A stretch of 64,000 nt of DNA from Brevibacterium pigmentatum (GCF_011617465.1 NZ_CP050153.1:3658001-3722000); one strand, 5' to 3'; positions 24,450 to 33,407 are shown, counted from the first letter of the stretch. The notes: generated from the letters alone by a model not told the origin. Numbers and translations are program-made.

Positions 24450-25259
24450 GTGGAGACGATGCAGGTGGACAGGATCAGCGCACGCGACGGCTTCCCCCTC
24501 GAGGTCCAGGTCAGCGGGCCGAAGAACGCGCCCGCGCTGCTCCTTCTGCAGGGTCAGTCGAACTCGCACGAGTGGTGGGACGACCTGCGCGGGGACTTCG
24601 AAGCGGACTTCCGCACGATCACCTTCGACTATCGCGGAACGGGCGGCAGCCGGGGTGAGCTCGGCGAACTCTCGACGGCGAGCTTCGCCGAAGATGCCGT
24701 GGACGTGCTCGACCACCTCGGCGCGGATCGGGCCGCGATCTACGGCACGTCCATGGGCGGGCGGATCACGCAGATGCTCGCACTCAACCATCCCGAGCGG
24801 GTGAGCGCGATCGTGCTCGGGTGCACGTCACCGGGTGGGAAGCACGCCGTGAAGCGCCCCCGTGAGGTCGGCCAGGCGCTGGCCCGGCTGCGCGGTGCCG
24901 AGCACACTCAGTACCTGTTCGACCTTTTCTACACACCGGAGTGGACTGTGGCGGCGGAGTACAGCAAGATACTCGGCGATGACACGATGACGGCCGCCGA
25001 GTCATCCGCCCACCTGCGAGTGAGCGCCAACCACGATGCGTGGGACCGGCTGCCGGAGATCTCCGCTCCGACTCTGATCATGCACGGCGACGCGGACCGG
25101 ATGAACCCGGTCGGAAATGCTCGGATCCTCCACGACCGGATCCCCAACTCTCAGCTGCGCATTCTGCCGGAGGGCCGACACGGATTCTTCGAAGAATTCG
25201 CCGAGGTGGTCACCCCGGCCGTGATCCGCTTCCTCACGGAATCGCCGCGGAAGCCTTGA
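24450..25259 (+). CDS. Alpha/beta-hydrolase
   Basis: 269 residues. LLLQGQSNSHEWWDD supplies the oxyanion region, FDYRGTGGS the strand-4 loop, and YGTSMGGRI (G-x-S-x-G) the nucleophilic Ser. LIMHGDADRMNPVGNA supplies the Asp and GRHGFFEEF the His. Broad family of esterases and related hydrolases; the substrate is not predicted. The start is GTG with AGGAGG at ideal distance; an ATG three codons on is too far from it. Divergent from aroD. Confidence 0.85.
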   Translation: METMQVDRISARDGFPLEVQVSGPKNAPALLLLQGQSNSHEWWDDLRGDFEADFRTITFDYRGTGGSRGELGELSTASFAEDAVDVLDHLGADRAAIYGTSMGGRITQMLALNHPERVSAIVLGCTSPGGKHAVKRPREVGQALARLRGAEHTQYLFDLFYTPEWTVAAEYSKILGDDTMTAAESSAHLRVSANHDAWDRLPEISAPTLIMHGDADRMNPVGNARILHDRIPNSQLRILPEGRHGFFEEFAEVVTPAVIRFLTESPRKP

Positions 25260-25641
25260 AGGAATCACTGTGGAAGCCGTGACGGATTCGCCGCAGGTGC
25301 CTTGAGAGCAAGGCCGCCTACTGCATCAAAATCCCATATCCGGCAGCAAATTCATCAACGGCATATCTACATGCTCCAACCGATGATTATAACAATCAAG
25401 TAACGCACGGCCATCTGTTTGCCCAGGTCAGAGCGCCAGTCAAGGGTGACGCGCCGCATAATCCCAATAAGATCTCTACCGAAAATCCTGAACAAAACTA
25501 CAATGGTGGATCAGATATCCGTGTGCGGTGAGGCGCGTGCGCAATTGAGCTATTCGGATCTGATCTGCGAGCACCGAACCGTGCAAACGGGGGTGAAGCC
25601 TCTCGTTCTTGCGGACTGCCAAGAATGCAAGGAGGAAGCAC
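25260..25641. other. Gene-free, AT-rich leader of the betaine operon
   Basis: 382 bases with clearly lower GC than the genes around it. TACAAT at 25499-25504 is the best -10 candidate for the operon, giving a leader of about 130 bases. Another AT-rich patch (GATTATAAC near 25387) might be a second promoter. I find no riboswitch or terminator-like structure. Confidence 0.45.
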
Positions 25642-26952
25642 GTGAGCGTTGTCAAAGCGTCACACGTCTACAAAGTTTTCGGAAAGCGTGAGAACGAAGT
25701 CGTCAAACGACTCGAAGAGGGCGCTGACCGTGATGACCTGACCAAGCTCGGGACGGCCGCCGTCATCGATGCGAGCTTCGAAGTCGAGGCCGGCGAGATC
25801 TTCGTCGTCATGGGCCTGTCCGGTTCGGGCAAGTCGACCCTGATCCGCACTCTCAACGGACTCTGGGCACCCACTGCCGGATCCGTGGAGGTGCTGGGCA
25901 CCGATATTGCGAAGATCGATTCGGCCGCACTGCGCAAGGTCCGCAGCGAGCACATCTCGATGGTGTTCCAGCACTTCGCACTGCTCCCGCACCGCACCGT
26001 CCGCGACAACGCCGCCTATGCACTGGAGATCCGCGGCGTCGCGAAGGCGGAGCGGGATAGGACCGCCGACCGCTGGCTCAAGGCCGTCGGCCTCGAAGGC
26101 TGGGGCGACAAGTTCCCCGAACAGCTCTCCGGCGGTATGCAGCAGCGCGTCGGCCTGGCCCGCGCGCTTGCGGCTGAGACCGACATCCTCCTCATGGACG
26201 AAGCATTCTCCGCCCTCGACCCGCTGATCCGCCGCGAGATGCAGGAACAGCTCGTCGAACTGCAGCGAGAGCTGAAGAAGACGATCATCTTCATCACCCA
26301 CGACCTCAATGAGGCGATGTTCCTCGGCGACCGGATCGCGGTGATGCGCAACGGACGCATCGTCCAGGTCGGCACCCCGGAGGACATCCTCACCGACCCG
26401 GCCAACGACTACGTCGCGCAGTTCGTCCACGACGTCGACCGGGCACGCGTCCTCACCGCCAACAACGTCATGGAGAAGGCGCGTCAGACCGTGACCAACC
26501 AGAACGGTCCCCGAGTCGCCCTGCGCACCATGCGTGAGAACAGCACATCGGGCGTCTACGTCACGGACAGGGACCGCAAGTTCCTCGGCCTCGTCAGCGA
26601 CCGCGACTGCATCGAGCACATCCGGACGGGCGCCACGACTCTCGACGAGATCATCAAGCCGGTCGCCAATCCCGCGTCTCCGGACGACCTGCTCATCGAC
26701 CTGTTCCTCCCGACCGCGGAGATGCCTCTGCCGGTGCCCGTCACCGATGCCGACGGCGAACTCGTCGGCGTCGTGCCCCGGGCCACCCTTCTCGCCGCGC
26801 TCGGCAACCAGAACGGCAATGAAGAGCAGGCCGTGGACGCCGCTGTCGAAGACTGGCCCGAGCCGGTCGATACCGGGATCATCGACCAGGTACTGGCCGA
26901 AGGCGATGATGCCGTCGCACGGCAGACCGCCGGCGAAAGGGGTGAGCGCTGA
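25642..26952 (+). CDS. proV: Glycine betaine/proline ABC importer, ATP-binding subunit with CBS domains
   Basis: 436 residues. MGLSGSGKST (Walker A), LSGGMQQRVGLARAL (signature), ILLMDEAFSALDP (Walker B) and FITHDLNEA (H loop) are intact. About 50 residues before Walker A (KVFGKRENEVVKRLEEGADR) are typical of the ProV/OpuAA family. The C-terminus has CBS-type repeats (VYVTDRDRKFLGLVSDRD and VTDADGELVGVVPRA), which in OpuA sense ionic strength. It energises osmoprotectant uptake. The GTG start has AAGGAGG. First gene of a proV-proW-proX operon. Confidence 0.93.
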   Translation: MSVVKASHVYKVFGKRENEVVKRLEEGADRDDLTKLGTAAVIDASFEVEAGEIFVVMGLSGSGKSTLIRTLNGLWAPTAGSVEVLGTDIAKIDSAALRKVRSEHISMVFQHFALLPHRTVRDNAAYALEIRGVAKAERDRTADRWLKAVGLEGWGDKFPEQLSGGMQQRVGLARALAAETDILLMDEAFSALDPLIRREMQEQLVELQRELKKTIIFITHDLNEAMFLGDRIAVMRNGRIVQVGTPEDILTDPANDYVAQFVHDVDRARVLTANNVMEKARQTVTNQNGPRVALRTMRENSTSGVYVTDRDRKFLGLVSDRDCIEHIRTGATTLDEIIKPVANPASPDDLLIDLFLPTAEMPLPVPVTDADGELVGVVPRATLLAALGNQNGNEEQAVDAAVEDWPEPVDTGIIDQVLAEGDDAVARQTAGERGER

Positions 26953-27851
26953 TGGAGAACATCAGAATTCCGATCGGAGCCTGGGTCGACACGGTATTCG
27001 ACTGGCTCAAGGAGAACGTCGCGTGGTTCTTCGATGCCGTCACCTGGCTGTTCAACTTCCTCATCGAGGTCCTCACCGATGTGCTCGTCGACCTCCACCC
27101 GCTCGTCATCATCATCCTGCTGGCGCTCATCGGCTGGGTCTTCCGCTCATGGCAGATGGCCGTGGGCACACTCATCACCCTGTTCTTCATCATGACGATG
27201 GACCAATGGGTGGCCGCGATGCAGACCCTGGCGCTGATCATCATCGCCGCCGTCATCGCCATCATCATCGCCATCCCCGTCGGCATTCTGGCCGCACGCA
27301 GCAACAGAGCCTCAGCGGTCATCAAACCGATCCTCGACTTCATGCAGACGATGCCGGCATTCGTCTACCTCATCCCTGCCGTCACCTTCTTCGGCATCGG
27401 CGTCGTTCCCGGTCTCGTGGCAACGGTGATCTTCGCTCTGCCTCCGGGTGTGCGGTTCACTGAGCTCGGCATCCGCGGGGTCGATTCGGAGACCGTCGAA
27501 GCCGGACAGTCCTTCGGTGCGACTCCCGGCCAGATCCTCCGCGGAGTCCAGCTGCCGTTGGCCACGCCGACGATCATGGCCGGCATCAACCAGGTCATCA
27601 TGCTCGCCCTGGCCATGGCCGTCATCGCCGGCATGGTCGGCGCCGACGGACTCGGAAAGAACGTCGTCGAAGCGATCGCCACCCAGAACCTGCCGCTCGG
27701 TGTCGAAGCCGGACTCGGTGTCGTGATCATCGCGGTCTACCTCGACCGCGTCACCGCGGCCCTGGGCAATGCGAAGGACTACCCGCACTCGCTCGTGGCG
27801 GGGATGCGTCGTCGCAGCGCGAAGAACAAGGCAGCTGCGGCAGCGGCCTGA
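26952..27851 (+). CDS. proW: Glycine betaine/proline ABC importer, permease
   Basis: 299 residues. An amphipathic N-terminal helix (IPIGAWVDTVFDWLKENVAWFF) precedes about six to seven membrane helices. The EAA loop is recognisable in VDSETVEAGQSFGATPGQILRGVQLP, the contact site for the ATPase. DFMQTMPAFVYLIPAVTFFGIG is typical of ProW/OpuAB. The start codon shares one base with the proV stop (TGATG), indicating coupling. The C-terminal tail is Lys/Ala-rich. Confidence 0.93.
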   Translation: MENIRIPIGAWVDTVFDWLKENVAWFFDAVTWLFNFLIEVLTDVLVDLHPLVIIILLALIGWVFRSWQMAVGTLITLFFIMTMDQWVAAMQTLALIIIAAVIAIIIAIPVGILAARSNRASAVIKPILDFMQTMPAFVYLIPAVTFFGIGVVPGLVATVIFALPPGVRFTELGIRGVDSETVEAGQSFGATPGQILRGVQLPLATPTIMAGINQVIMLALAMAVIAGMVGADGLGKNVVEAIATQNLPLGVEAGLGVVIIAVYLDRVTAALGNAKDYPHSLVAGMRRRSAKNKAAAAAA

Positions 27852-27904
27852 GTCGATTGACCACACAGTCCTAATAGTCGATCACTAGAGAAAAGGAACA
27901 CATA

Positions 27905-28810
27905 ATGAAGAGAAGATTCCTCACCCCGTTCGTCGCTGCAGTCGCAGCCCTCGGCCTTGCTCTGACCGGTTGCTCGCAGGAAGCGTCGAAGGACGACGGC
28001 GGAGGCGGCGACAAGGGCGACATCAAGCTCGGCTACGTCACCGGCTGGACCGACGGCCAGAGCATCTCGCTCCTGCTCGAGGATCAGCTGGGCAAGATGG
28101 GCTACAACGTCGAGACTGAGACCTTCAACGACGCCGCCGTCCTGTACGCCGGTGTCGCCAACGGCGATATCGACATGTACCCCTCGTCGTGGCCCGAGGT
28201 CACACACAAGCAGTACATCGACGAGTACGGTGACAACCTCGAAGATCTCGGCGCCTACTACGACAACGCCGTCCTCACGATCGCCGTCCCGAAGTACATG
28301 AAGGACATCAACTCGATCGAAGACCTCAAGGGCAAGGGCAAGGACTTCGGCGGAGAGATCATCGGAATCGAGCCCGGTGCCGGTCTGACGAAGGCCACCA
28401 AGGCGATGATTCCCGAGTACGGCCTCGACGGCGAATACGAACTCGTCACCTCCTCGACCGCCGCCATGCTCACCGAGCTCGGCAATGCGACCGAAGCTGA
28501 GAAGGACATCGTCGTCACCCTGTGGCGTCCGTTCTGGGCGAACAACGAGTACCCGGTCAAGGACCTCGAGGACCCGAAGGGTGCGATGGGTGATCCCGAG
28601 AAGCTCCACTTCACCGCCACCAAGGGCTTCAGTGAAGAGTTCTCGGATGCCGCCGACTACATCGGCAACATCAAGCTCGATGACAAGCAGTACGGAGAGC
28701 TCGAGGACCTGGTCGTCAACAAGCACAAGGACGATGGCGAGAAGGCCATCGCCGAGTGGCTGAAGGCCAACCCTGATGCCTACGAAGGCGAGCTGCCTGA
28801 CGAGGAATGA
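27905..28810 (+). CDS. proX: Glycine betaine-binding lipoprotein
   Basis: 301 residues. Lipoprotein signal with lipobox LTGC (Cys23). The mature part begins with an acidic Gly linker and continues as an OpuAC-type binding protein: IKLGYVTGWTDGQSISLLLE, VLYAGVANGDIDMYPSSWPEVTHK, then TLWRPFWANNEYPVKDLEDPKG. The Trp/Tyr residues would form the aromatic cage for betaine. Tethered outside the membrane, it delivers osmoprotectant to ProW. AAAAGGAA lies upstream of the ATG, 53 bases after proW. A terminator follows at 28901-28938. Confidence 0.92.
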   Translation: MKRRFLTPFVAAVAALGLALTGCSQEASKDDGGGGDKGDIKLGYVTGWTDGQSISLLLEDQLGKMGYNVETETFNDAAVLYAGVANGDIDMYPSSWPEVTHKQYIDEYGDNLEDLGAYYDNAVLTIAVPKYMKDINSIEDLKGKGKDFGGEIIGIEPGAGLTKATKAMIPEYGLDGEYELVTSSTAAMLTELGNATEAEKDIVVTLWRPFWANNEYPVKDLEDPKGAMGDPEKLHFTATKGFSEEFSDAADYIGNIKLDDKQYGELEDLVVNKHKDDGEKAIAEWLKANPDAYEGELPDEE

Positions 28811-28900
28811 TCGCTTCGCCGCGCCGGCCGCTTCGCTGAGGACGACCTCGTCTACTCGGCGGAACGCTTCCCCGCTGCACGGCGCGAGGTCATGAACATG

Positions 28901-28938
28901 CTGTGCCCTCCCGGTTCGGAAGAGTCGGGAGGGCACAG
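28901..28938 (+). terminator. Terminator of the betaine operon
   Basis: 13-bp perfect stem (CTGTGCCCTCCCG with CGGGAGGGCACAG) and a 12-base loop, about 90 bases past proX. Confidence 0.75.
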
Positions 28939-29013
28939 TCGTATGATCAGACTCGACTGAGCATCGCCGTCGACACCGGGCTCTCTGCTCGGACTGCGAA
29001 CGGAGGACATCCC

Positions 29014-29538
29014 ATGGCGACCGTCTCGGCAACCGTCGACACCTTCGTCGGCCCCCTCACCGTGGCAAGCGACGGCAGGTCGGTCGTCCGGCTCGAATGG
29101 CGCACATCCGCCGAGGCGACCGACGACTCCGCCCTGATCCCCGCTGAGGCGGCCGCCTCCTCGGATCCGATCCTCGCCGAGGCGGTCGCCCAGGTGCGGG
29201 CGTACTTCGACGGCCGCCTCGGCGATTTCGATCTGCCCCTGGACTTCGGTCAGGTCTCGGACATCGCGAGGGCCGTGCTGACGACCTTGGCCGAAAAGGT
29301 CCCGGCGGGGACCACGGTCACTTATGGTCAGCTCGCCGAAGCCAGCGGCACCGGGATTCCGGCTCGTGCCGTCGGCGGGATCATGGGGCTCAATCCGATC
29401 CCCATCATCGTCCCCTGCCACCGGGTTGTCGCCGGTGACGGACTCGGCGGGTACTCGGGCGGACTGCCCGGGCACGAACTCGAGACCAAGAGGCGCCTCC
29501 TCGAGTTCGAAGACGCCCTGCCGCAGCCGCTGTTCTGA
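29014..29538 (+). CDS. ogt: Methylated-DNA--protein-cysteine methyltransferase
   Basis: 174 residues. IPIIVPCHRVV contains the methyl-accepting Cys in PCHRV, and VTYGQLAEASGTGIPARAVGGIM is the helix-turn-helix that flips the damaged base. It repairs O6-alkylguanine by one-time transfer of the alkyl group to itself. The N-terminal part carries two Ala/Glu-rich stretches encoded by variants of the GCCGAGGCGG motif. The ATG has CGGAGGA. TATGAT at 28942-28947, just after the betaine terminator, is a likely -10 box. Confidence 0.92.
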   Translation: MATVSATVDTFVGPLTVASDGRSVVRLEWRTSAEATDDSALIPAEAAASSDPILAEAVAQVRAYFDGRLGDFDLPLDFGQVSDIARAVLTTLAEKVPAGTTVTYGQLAEASGTGIPARAVGGIMGLNPIPIIVPCHRVVAGDGLGGYSGGLPGHELETKRRLLEFEDALPQPLF

Positions 29539-29619
29539 CAGCCTCGGGGTCTGCGAATCGCCCCCGACCGACGCGGCCGCCGTCTCCGCTCAGATGGGTC
29601 CGGCGGTCGAGACGGTCTC

Positions 29620-30933
29620 TCACGCGTCGAACAGCTCCTGTCCGACGTATCCGCCCTCGGTCGCCCCGGGCGGGATCGCCCACACGGTTGACCCGATCGG
29701 GGTCGTCCATTCGTTGAGCAGGTCCACTTCGGCGAGGCGGCGTTGGATCGGCAGGAACTGCCGCTCGATATCGGCTTGGAAGGACGCGAACAGCAGCCCG
29801 GAATCCCCGCCCGCGCCGGTCTCGTAGTTGAACGTGCGCCGGTGGATCTGCACCTCCGACCCCAGTCCGTCGCGGGCACGAGCGATATGCGCGACCGACG
29901 AGATCTTCGTCAGTCCGCGCCGATCGACGGCGGTGAAGTCCGGAACGTCGAACTCGGCCTTGCCCGACAGCGGCGCTCCGCTGTCCATGGTCCGACCGAC
30001 CGCAAACTCCCGGGCCGGACGGTCGGCCTTGTCCCAAGTATCGAGGTTCATGGCGATATCGCGCAGAACCAGCGTCGTTCCCCCGCGCATCCAGGGCGGC
30101 AGGTGCGCACCGAGGTCGGCAGGCGGCTCCCCGCGAGCGGAGAACACCGGGTCGGCCGTCTCGGTGCCCTGTCCCCAGATGATCCGCGCGAAGTCCTCGG
30201 AACCGGGGCCCGGATTCGCCGTGCCATCGAGCTGACCGAAGAGATTCCTCTGGGTCTTCCCCTCCCTCGAACTGCCGTAGGCACGTCGGAAACCGTCGCG
30301 CTGCCAGGCCACCTCGGCGAACGATCGGGAGTCCTTGAACAGCATGCGTCTGGCATGTGCCAAGGTCAGCGGATCGTCGCCGCAGATCTGCAGGAGCAGG
30401 TCGCCCTTGCATCGGTCCGCATCGAGGCGATCGATCGAGAACGCTTCCAAGGGTTTGAGCCAGTCCGGGACGTGCTCCCTTCCGGCCAGGGCGACCAGCT
30501 CGGCACCGAACCCGAAGGTCACCGTCAGCCGGGCAGGGTCGACGGCGAGCTCGGATTCGGAATCGGCCAACGGCGCCCGTCCCTGCGTCAGCGCCGCCGC
30601 ATCCGCGGTGAGCAGCCGCAGCCAGCGCACCGCCTCGGCGGCCTTGATCCCGGGTCTGAGTGTGAACGCGATGAAGTGCGCATAAGCCTGGGCCGAGGTC
30701 TCGACCCCGGATTGATGAGTGCCGTAGAACGGCTCGGTCTGCGGCCCGTTCGCCCCGTCCAGATCTCGCCGAGGCGGCCCTCCGTCCCCGTTGGTCGCCG
30801 CCTCCGCGCCCGGTCCGCGGCGGCCGATCCCGAACCCCGCGGCGGCTCCGACGATTCCGACACCGCCGGCGGCGGCCGCCGAGGTCAGGAGACCTCGGCG
30901 GCTGAAGCCGGAGCGATCAGGCTCAGTGGTCAC
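29620..30933 (-). CDS. Tat-exported DyP-type heme peroxidase
   Basis: 437 residues. GFSRRGLLTSAAAAG is a twin-arginine signal. NLFGQLDGTANPGP holds the G-x-x-D-G motif with the catalytic Asp; ISSVAHIARARDG and IHRRTFNYETG carry the probable proximal His and nearby Arg. It would oxidise dyes or phenolics, or release iron from heme, outside the membrane. The GTG start lies inside the end of the PCu(A)C gene (11-base overlap) with GGAG ahead, so the two are coupled. In Streptomyces lividans a PCu(A)C-type chaperone (ECuC) and DyP DtpA are neighbours in a copper route, which fits better here than EfeB iron uptake. Confidence 0.9.
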   Translation of the reverse strand: MTTEPDRSGFSRRGLLTSAAAAGGVGIVGAAAGFGIGRRGPGAEAATNGDGGPPRRDLDGANGPQTEPFYGTHQSGVETSAQAYAHFIAFTLRPGIKAAEAVRWLRLLTADAAALTQGRAPLADSESELAVDPARLTVTFGFGAELVALAGREHVPDWLKPLEAFSIDRLDADRCKGDLLLQICGDDPLTLAHARRMLFKDSRSFAEVAWQRDGFRRAYGSSREGKTQRNLFGQLDGTANPGPGSEDFARIIWGQGTETADPVFSARGEPPADLGAHLPPWMRGGTTLVLRDIAMNLDTWDKADRPAREFAVGRTMDSGAPLSGKAEFDVPDFTAVDRRGLTKISSVAHIARARDGLGSEVQIHRRTFNYETGAGGDSGLLFASFQADIERQFLPIQRRLAEVDLLNEWTTPIGSTVWAIPPGATEGGYVGQELFDA

Positions 30934-31636
30934 CGTGATCTCCGTGATCTCCGTGGCCAGAGTCCTCGTGACTTGCGTCTTCCCCGTGGTCGGCATGGGC
31001 TGTGTCCTCGCCGTGGTCGGCTTGCTCGCTGTTGTCGGCATGCTCGCCATGGGCCGCATGAGCTTCGTCGTCGCTGGAGCCTTCGGCTTCGCCCGGTGCG
31101 TAGTCTTCCTGGGCTCCGGAGTACTCCTTGGCAACGGCCGTGACCTCGACGGCCTCGTCGTCGGCGGTGACGAGATCGAGCTTGATCTGCTCGCCCGGCT
31201 TGATCGCCTTCTTCAGTCCCATGATCATGATGTGATCGCCTCCGGGCTCGAAGCGGAGGCTTTCCCCGGCCGGGATGGTGAAGCCGCCCTTCTTCTCCTG
31301 CATGGACATTCCGCCCGAGCCGTCGCCTTCGGTTTCGTGGAGTTGGACCATCTCCGCGTCCGCGTATTTCGCCTCGACGAGGTTGATGTCGGCGTCGGTG
31401 TTGTTCTTCAGCTCCCCGAAGACTCCGGTCATTCCGTCGTCGGCGGCCTTGACCCAAGCGCCGTCGAAGCTGAGCGCTTCGGCGTCGACCGCGCTTTCCG
31501 AGGATTCAGCCGAGGTCGAGCTGCTGCCATCGGTCTGTGTCGAACCGGCGGCCTTGCTGTCGTCTTGGCCGCAGCCTGCCAGGCCGATGGCGACGGCGAT
31601 GGGCAGGGCAAAGGCCAGGGTGATGTTCTTTCGCAT
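30923..31636 (-). CDS. PCu(A)C-type periplasmic copper chaperone, His-tailed lipoprotein
   Basis: 237 residues. The lipobox LAGC places Cys22 as lipid anchor. A Ser/Ala/Asp linker is followed by the PCu(A)C domain (about residues 55-170): MVQLHETEGDGSGGMSMQEK and GGDHIMIMGLKKAI supply the His and Met copper ligands. About 65 further residues form an acidic, His-rich tail (repeats of GEHAD, HGED, HGDHGD) not needed for the fold and probably a metal store or capture arm. It would deliver copper on the outer face of the membrane. The 3' end overlaps the DyP start. Only a weak GAAAG precedes the ATG. Confidence 0.88.
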   Translation of the reverse strand: MRKNITLAFALPIAVAIGLAGCGQDDSKAAGSTQTDGSSSTSAESSESAVDAEALSFDGAWVKAADDGMTGVFGELKNNTDADINLVEAKYADAEMVQLHETEGDGSGGMSMQEKKGGFTIPAGESLRFEPGGDHIMIMGLKKAIKPGEQIKLDLVTADDEAVEVTAVAKEYSGAQEDYAPGEAEGSSDDEAHAAHGEHADNSEQADHGEDTAHADHGEDASHEDSGHGDHGDHGDH

Positions 31637-32077
31637 GATGTCTGCACTTTCGTCATTCAGGTGCAGTCGAGCACATGTCGGCGCGCGCCGCGGTCGCCTG
31701 TTGGGCCAGGCAGTCCCGCGTGTTCCCCGTCGTCAGACGACGAGGATCTTCGGTCGCAGAGTCTCTGGTGCCCGAAGCTGCGGGCGCTGAGCCGCATCGC
31801 GTTCGTCCGTCTGTGTGCAGGGACCGCGGCCGGCCGGCAGCGCTTTCGTGAGCCTCTGCGCCCGTCACGGTTGCCAGCGCGCACCTCGTGCGAGTGCAAG
31901 TGCGCAGGGCACGTGTTGGCCAGTGTGCGGGCACGTGTCCTCTGCGCGCAGCGGTGTGCGCGGACGTGTTCGACTGTCACCGAGGGGCGGCCCGCCGCTG
32001 TCTGGGCGGTCGTCCGAAGATGGATGGTCACCCGGGAAACCAGGTGTGGGTCGGCGCTGCAAACGCCGATTGGGATG
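31637..32077. other. Gene-free stretch with no supported gene
   Basis: 441 bases separate the PCu(A)C gene from the His-rich membrane gene. Frames present on both strands are Arg/Thr/Cys-rich and mutually overlapping, look non-coding, and lack ribosome sites. The middle (31870-31980) is rich in GTGCG/CGCAC and CACGTG words. It may hold the PCu(A)C promoter; I cannot place it. Confidence 0.4.
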
Positions 32078-32773
32078 TCAGCCGAGCGCGGGCGGGCCGC
32101 GGCGGTAGTTCGGGCCGACCACCGCCGAGGTGACCGGCTGCGGCACCCGGAACGAAGCGCAGAGCTTGCGGAACGGTTCGTCCGCCAGGACTCCGGCCGC
32201 CTCGGCGAGGGCTCGCAATGCGCCGATCACCGGGCCCAGGGCCAGCTGCAGAATGCTGAGGACGATGTCCTCACCGCGCTTGAGGATCACGGCGGTGACG
32301 AGGACGGCGACGACGTGGGCGATGATCATCCCCACCGAGGTGGCCCCGTGGCTCGCATGCCCGAGCGCGGACGCGGCAGGACCGAGATCAAGAGTGCCAG
32401 GGGCTGGCACGATGTGCCCGGCGTGGGCGTGGAGGGCCGCCTCGGCGGAAGTGGATCCGGCACCTGCAGCTCCGGCCTGCCCGCTTCCGGATTGAGCGGT
32501 TCCCGCGTGGGCCCCCGCATGGGCGAAGGTGTGTGCGGACCAGCTCATCGTCAGGTGCATGAGCACCTGTCCGAGGCCGAGCAGGCCCGCCAGAGTCAGG
32601 TAGCCCAGGCGCCTGCCGGCGACGATCATCGCCGCCCAAAGGACGAGAACGAAGACGACCACAGTGCCCGGAATCGAGACGCCGCCACCGGCACCGAGGT
32701 GCATGAGCAGAGCAAGGAGAGTCGTGAAGAGGGCAGCGAAGAGCGCACGTACGGATTTCGTCCATCCGGTCAT
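32078..32773 (-). CDS. His-rich integral membrane protein
   Basis: 231 residues. Four or five hydrophobic helices are visible (about residues 8-25, 33-52, 56-75 and 145-165). Between helices three and four lies a Gly/Ala/His loop (SWSAHTFAHAGAHAG, then LHAHAGHIVPAPG and LGHASHGATS). Its last 60 residues are a cytoplasmic-looking helix and a basic tail. Function unknown; the histidines and the neighbouring PCu(A)C/DyP pair suggest copper. GAGAGGAGGG precedes the ATG. A palindrome overlaps its probable -10 box. Confidence 0.72.
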   Translation of the reverse strand: MTGWTKSVRALFAALFTTLLALLMHLGAGGGVSIPGTVVVFVLVLWAAMIVAGRRLGYLTLAGLLGLGQVLMHLTMSWSAHTFAHAGAHAGTAQSGSGQAGAAGAGSTSAEAALHAHAGHIVPAPGTLDLGPAASALGHASHGATSVGMIIAHVVAVLVTAVILKRGEDIVLSILQLALGPVIGALRALAEAAGVLADEPFRKLCASFRVPQPVTSAVVGPNYRRGPPALG

Positions 32774-32799
32774 GGGCCCTCCTCTCAGCTCGCTCCCAC

Positions 32800-32817
32800 A
32801 TTCTACTCAATGTAGAA
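32800..32817 (-). promoter_or_regulatory. -10 box and overlapping 6-5-6 palindromic operator
   Basis: TTCTAC-TCAAT-GTAGAA (32801-32817) is a perfect 6-bp inverted repeat. The minus-strand TAGAAT at 32800-32805 is a good -10 for the His-rich membrane gene, so a bound repressor would block it. The CTAC/GTAG core resembles BlaI/CopY-type operators; no such regulator is in the window. Confidence 0.5.
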
Positions 32818-32840
32818 CAATTTCGGGAAGGCGACTGACC

Positions 32841-33407
32841 CTACATCCGCAGCCAGGTATCGGCGGTCTTCTTGACCATGGCACCGGCATCAGCGGCAGC
32901 ATCGCCCCAGGCGACGAGGTTGCCATCGGGGTCAGTGGTGGAGTCGGAAAGGACGACGACGTCGAAGTTGCACACAAGACCCGCCATCGCCGAGGCGTAG
33001 ACGGCTCCGGGGGTGCCCGCCGAGGAGGCGCCAGCGTCGGCATCGCCCTCTGCCTGGGCGGCGGGGTCAGTGGTGACTTCGCCAGTTCCAGTGCCCGGCT
33101 CGCCCGCGGTGGCGTCGGCGCCGGCGATGATGATCCGGTCGACGGAGAGGTCATGCAGACCTGCGGCCAGATCGTCGACGCCTTCGAACACATCCGGACT
33201 CGCGGACCGGAGCACGAGATCCTCCTCATCGGGGACGAAGATGCTCAGCTCCTCATCAGGAGTGTCGGCGAGGTCGGCCTTCGTCGACGCGAAGATGAGC
33301 ACACCGCCCACAGCGCGGGTGCGGGTGACGATATCGCCGAGGGTCTCCATGGCGTCATCGCTGGGGTAGCTGGCGTCGTCGGTGTCAATGAGGAGCAGGG
33401 CATCCAT
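32841..33407 (-). CDS. Isochorismatase-like protein lacking the catalytic Cys
   Basis: 188 residues. The fold pattern is recognisable: ALLLIDTDDASYPSDD at strand one, VLIFASTKADLAD, then DRIIIAGADA and GAVYASAMAGLVCNFDVVVLSDSTTD at the end. In active isochorismatase-like hydrolases the position before VxxTA/VxAxA is Cys; here it is Ala (GAVYASA), and the first-strand Asp-x-Gln is Asp-x-Asp. A Gly/Ala/Thr insert splits strands four and five. It is probably catalytically inactive or altered. The ATG is close to GGAG. It is divergent from the HNH gene. Confidence 0.6.
   Translation of the reverse strand: MDALLLIDTDDASYPSDDAMETLGDIVTRTRAVGGVLIFASTKADLADTPDEELSIFVPDEEDLVLRSASPDVFEGVDDLAAGLHDLSVDRIIIAGADATAGEPGTGTGEVTTDPAAQAEGDADAGASSAGTPGAVYASAMAGLVCNFDVVVLSDSTTDPDGNLVAWGDAAADAGAMVKKTADTWLRM

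Noticed and set aside
25260..25641. Riboswitch or long structured leader before the betaine operon
   Set aside because: No paired structure or conserved core could be found by eye in the AT-rich region.
31657..32031. Small Arg/Cys-rich frames in the gap near the PCu(A)C gene
   Set aside because: They overlap one another on both strands, lack ribosome sites and show no family features.
30791..32815. 674-codon plus-strand frame across the copper group
   Set aside because: It runs antisense to three different genes and a gap, with no recognisable domain.
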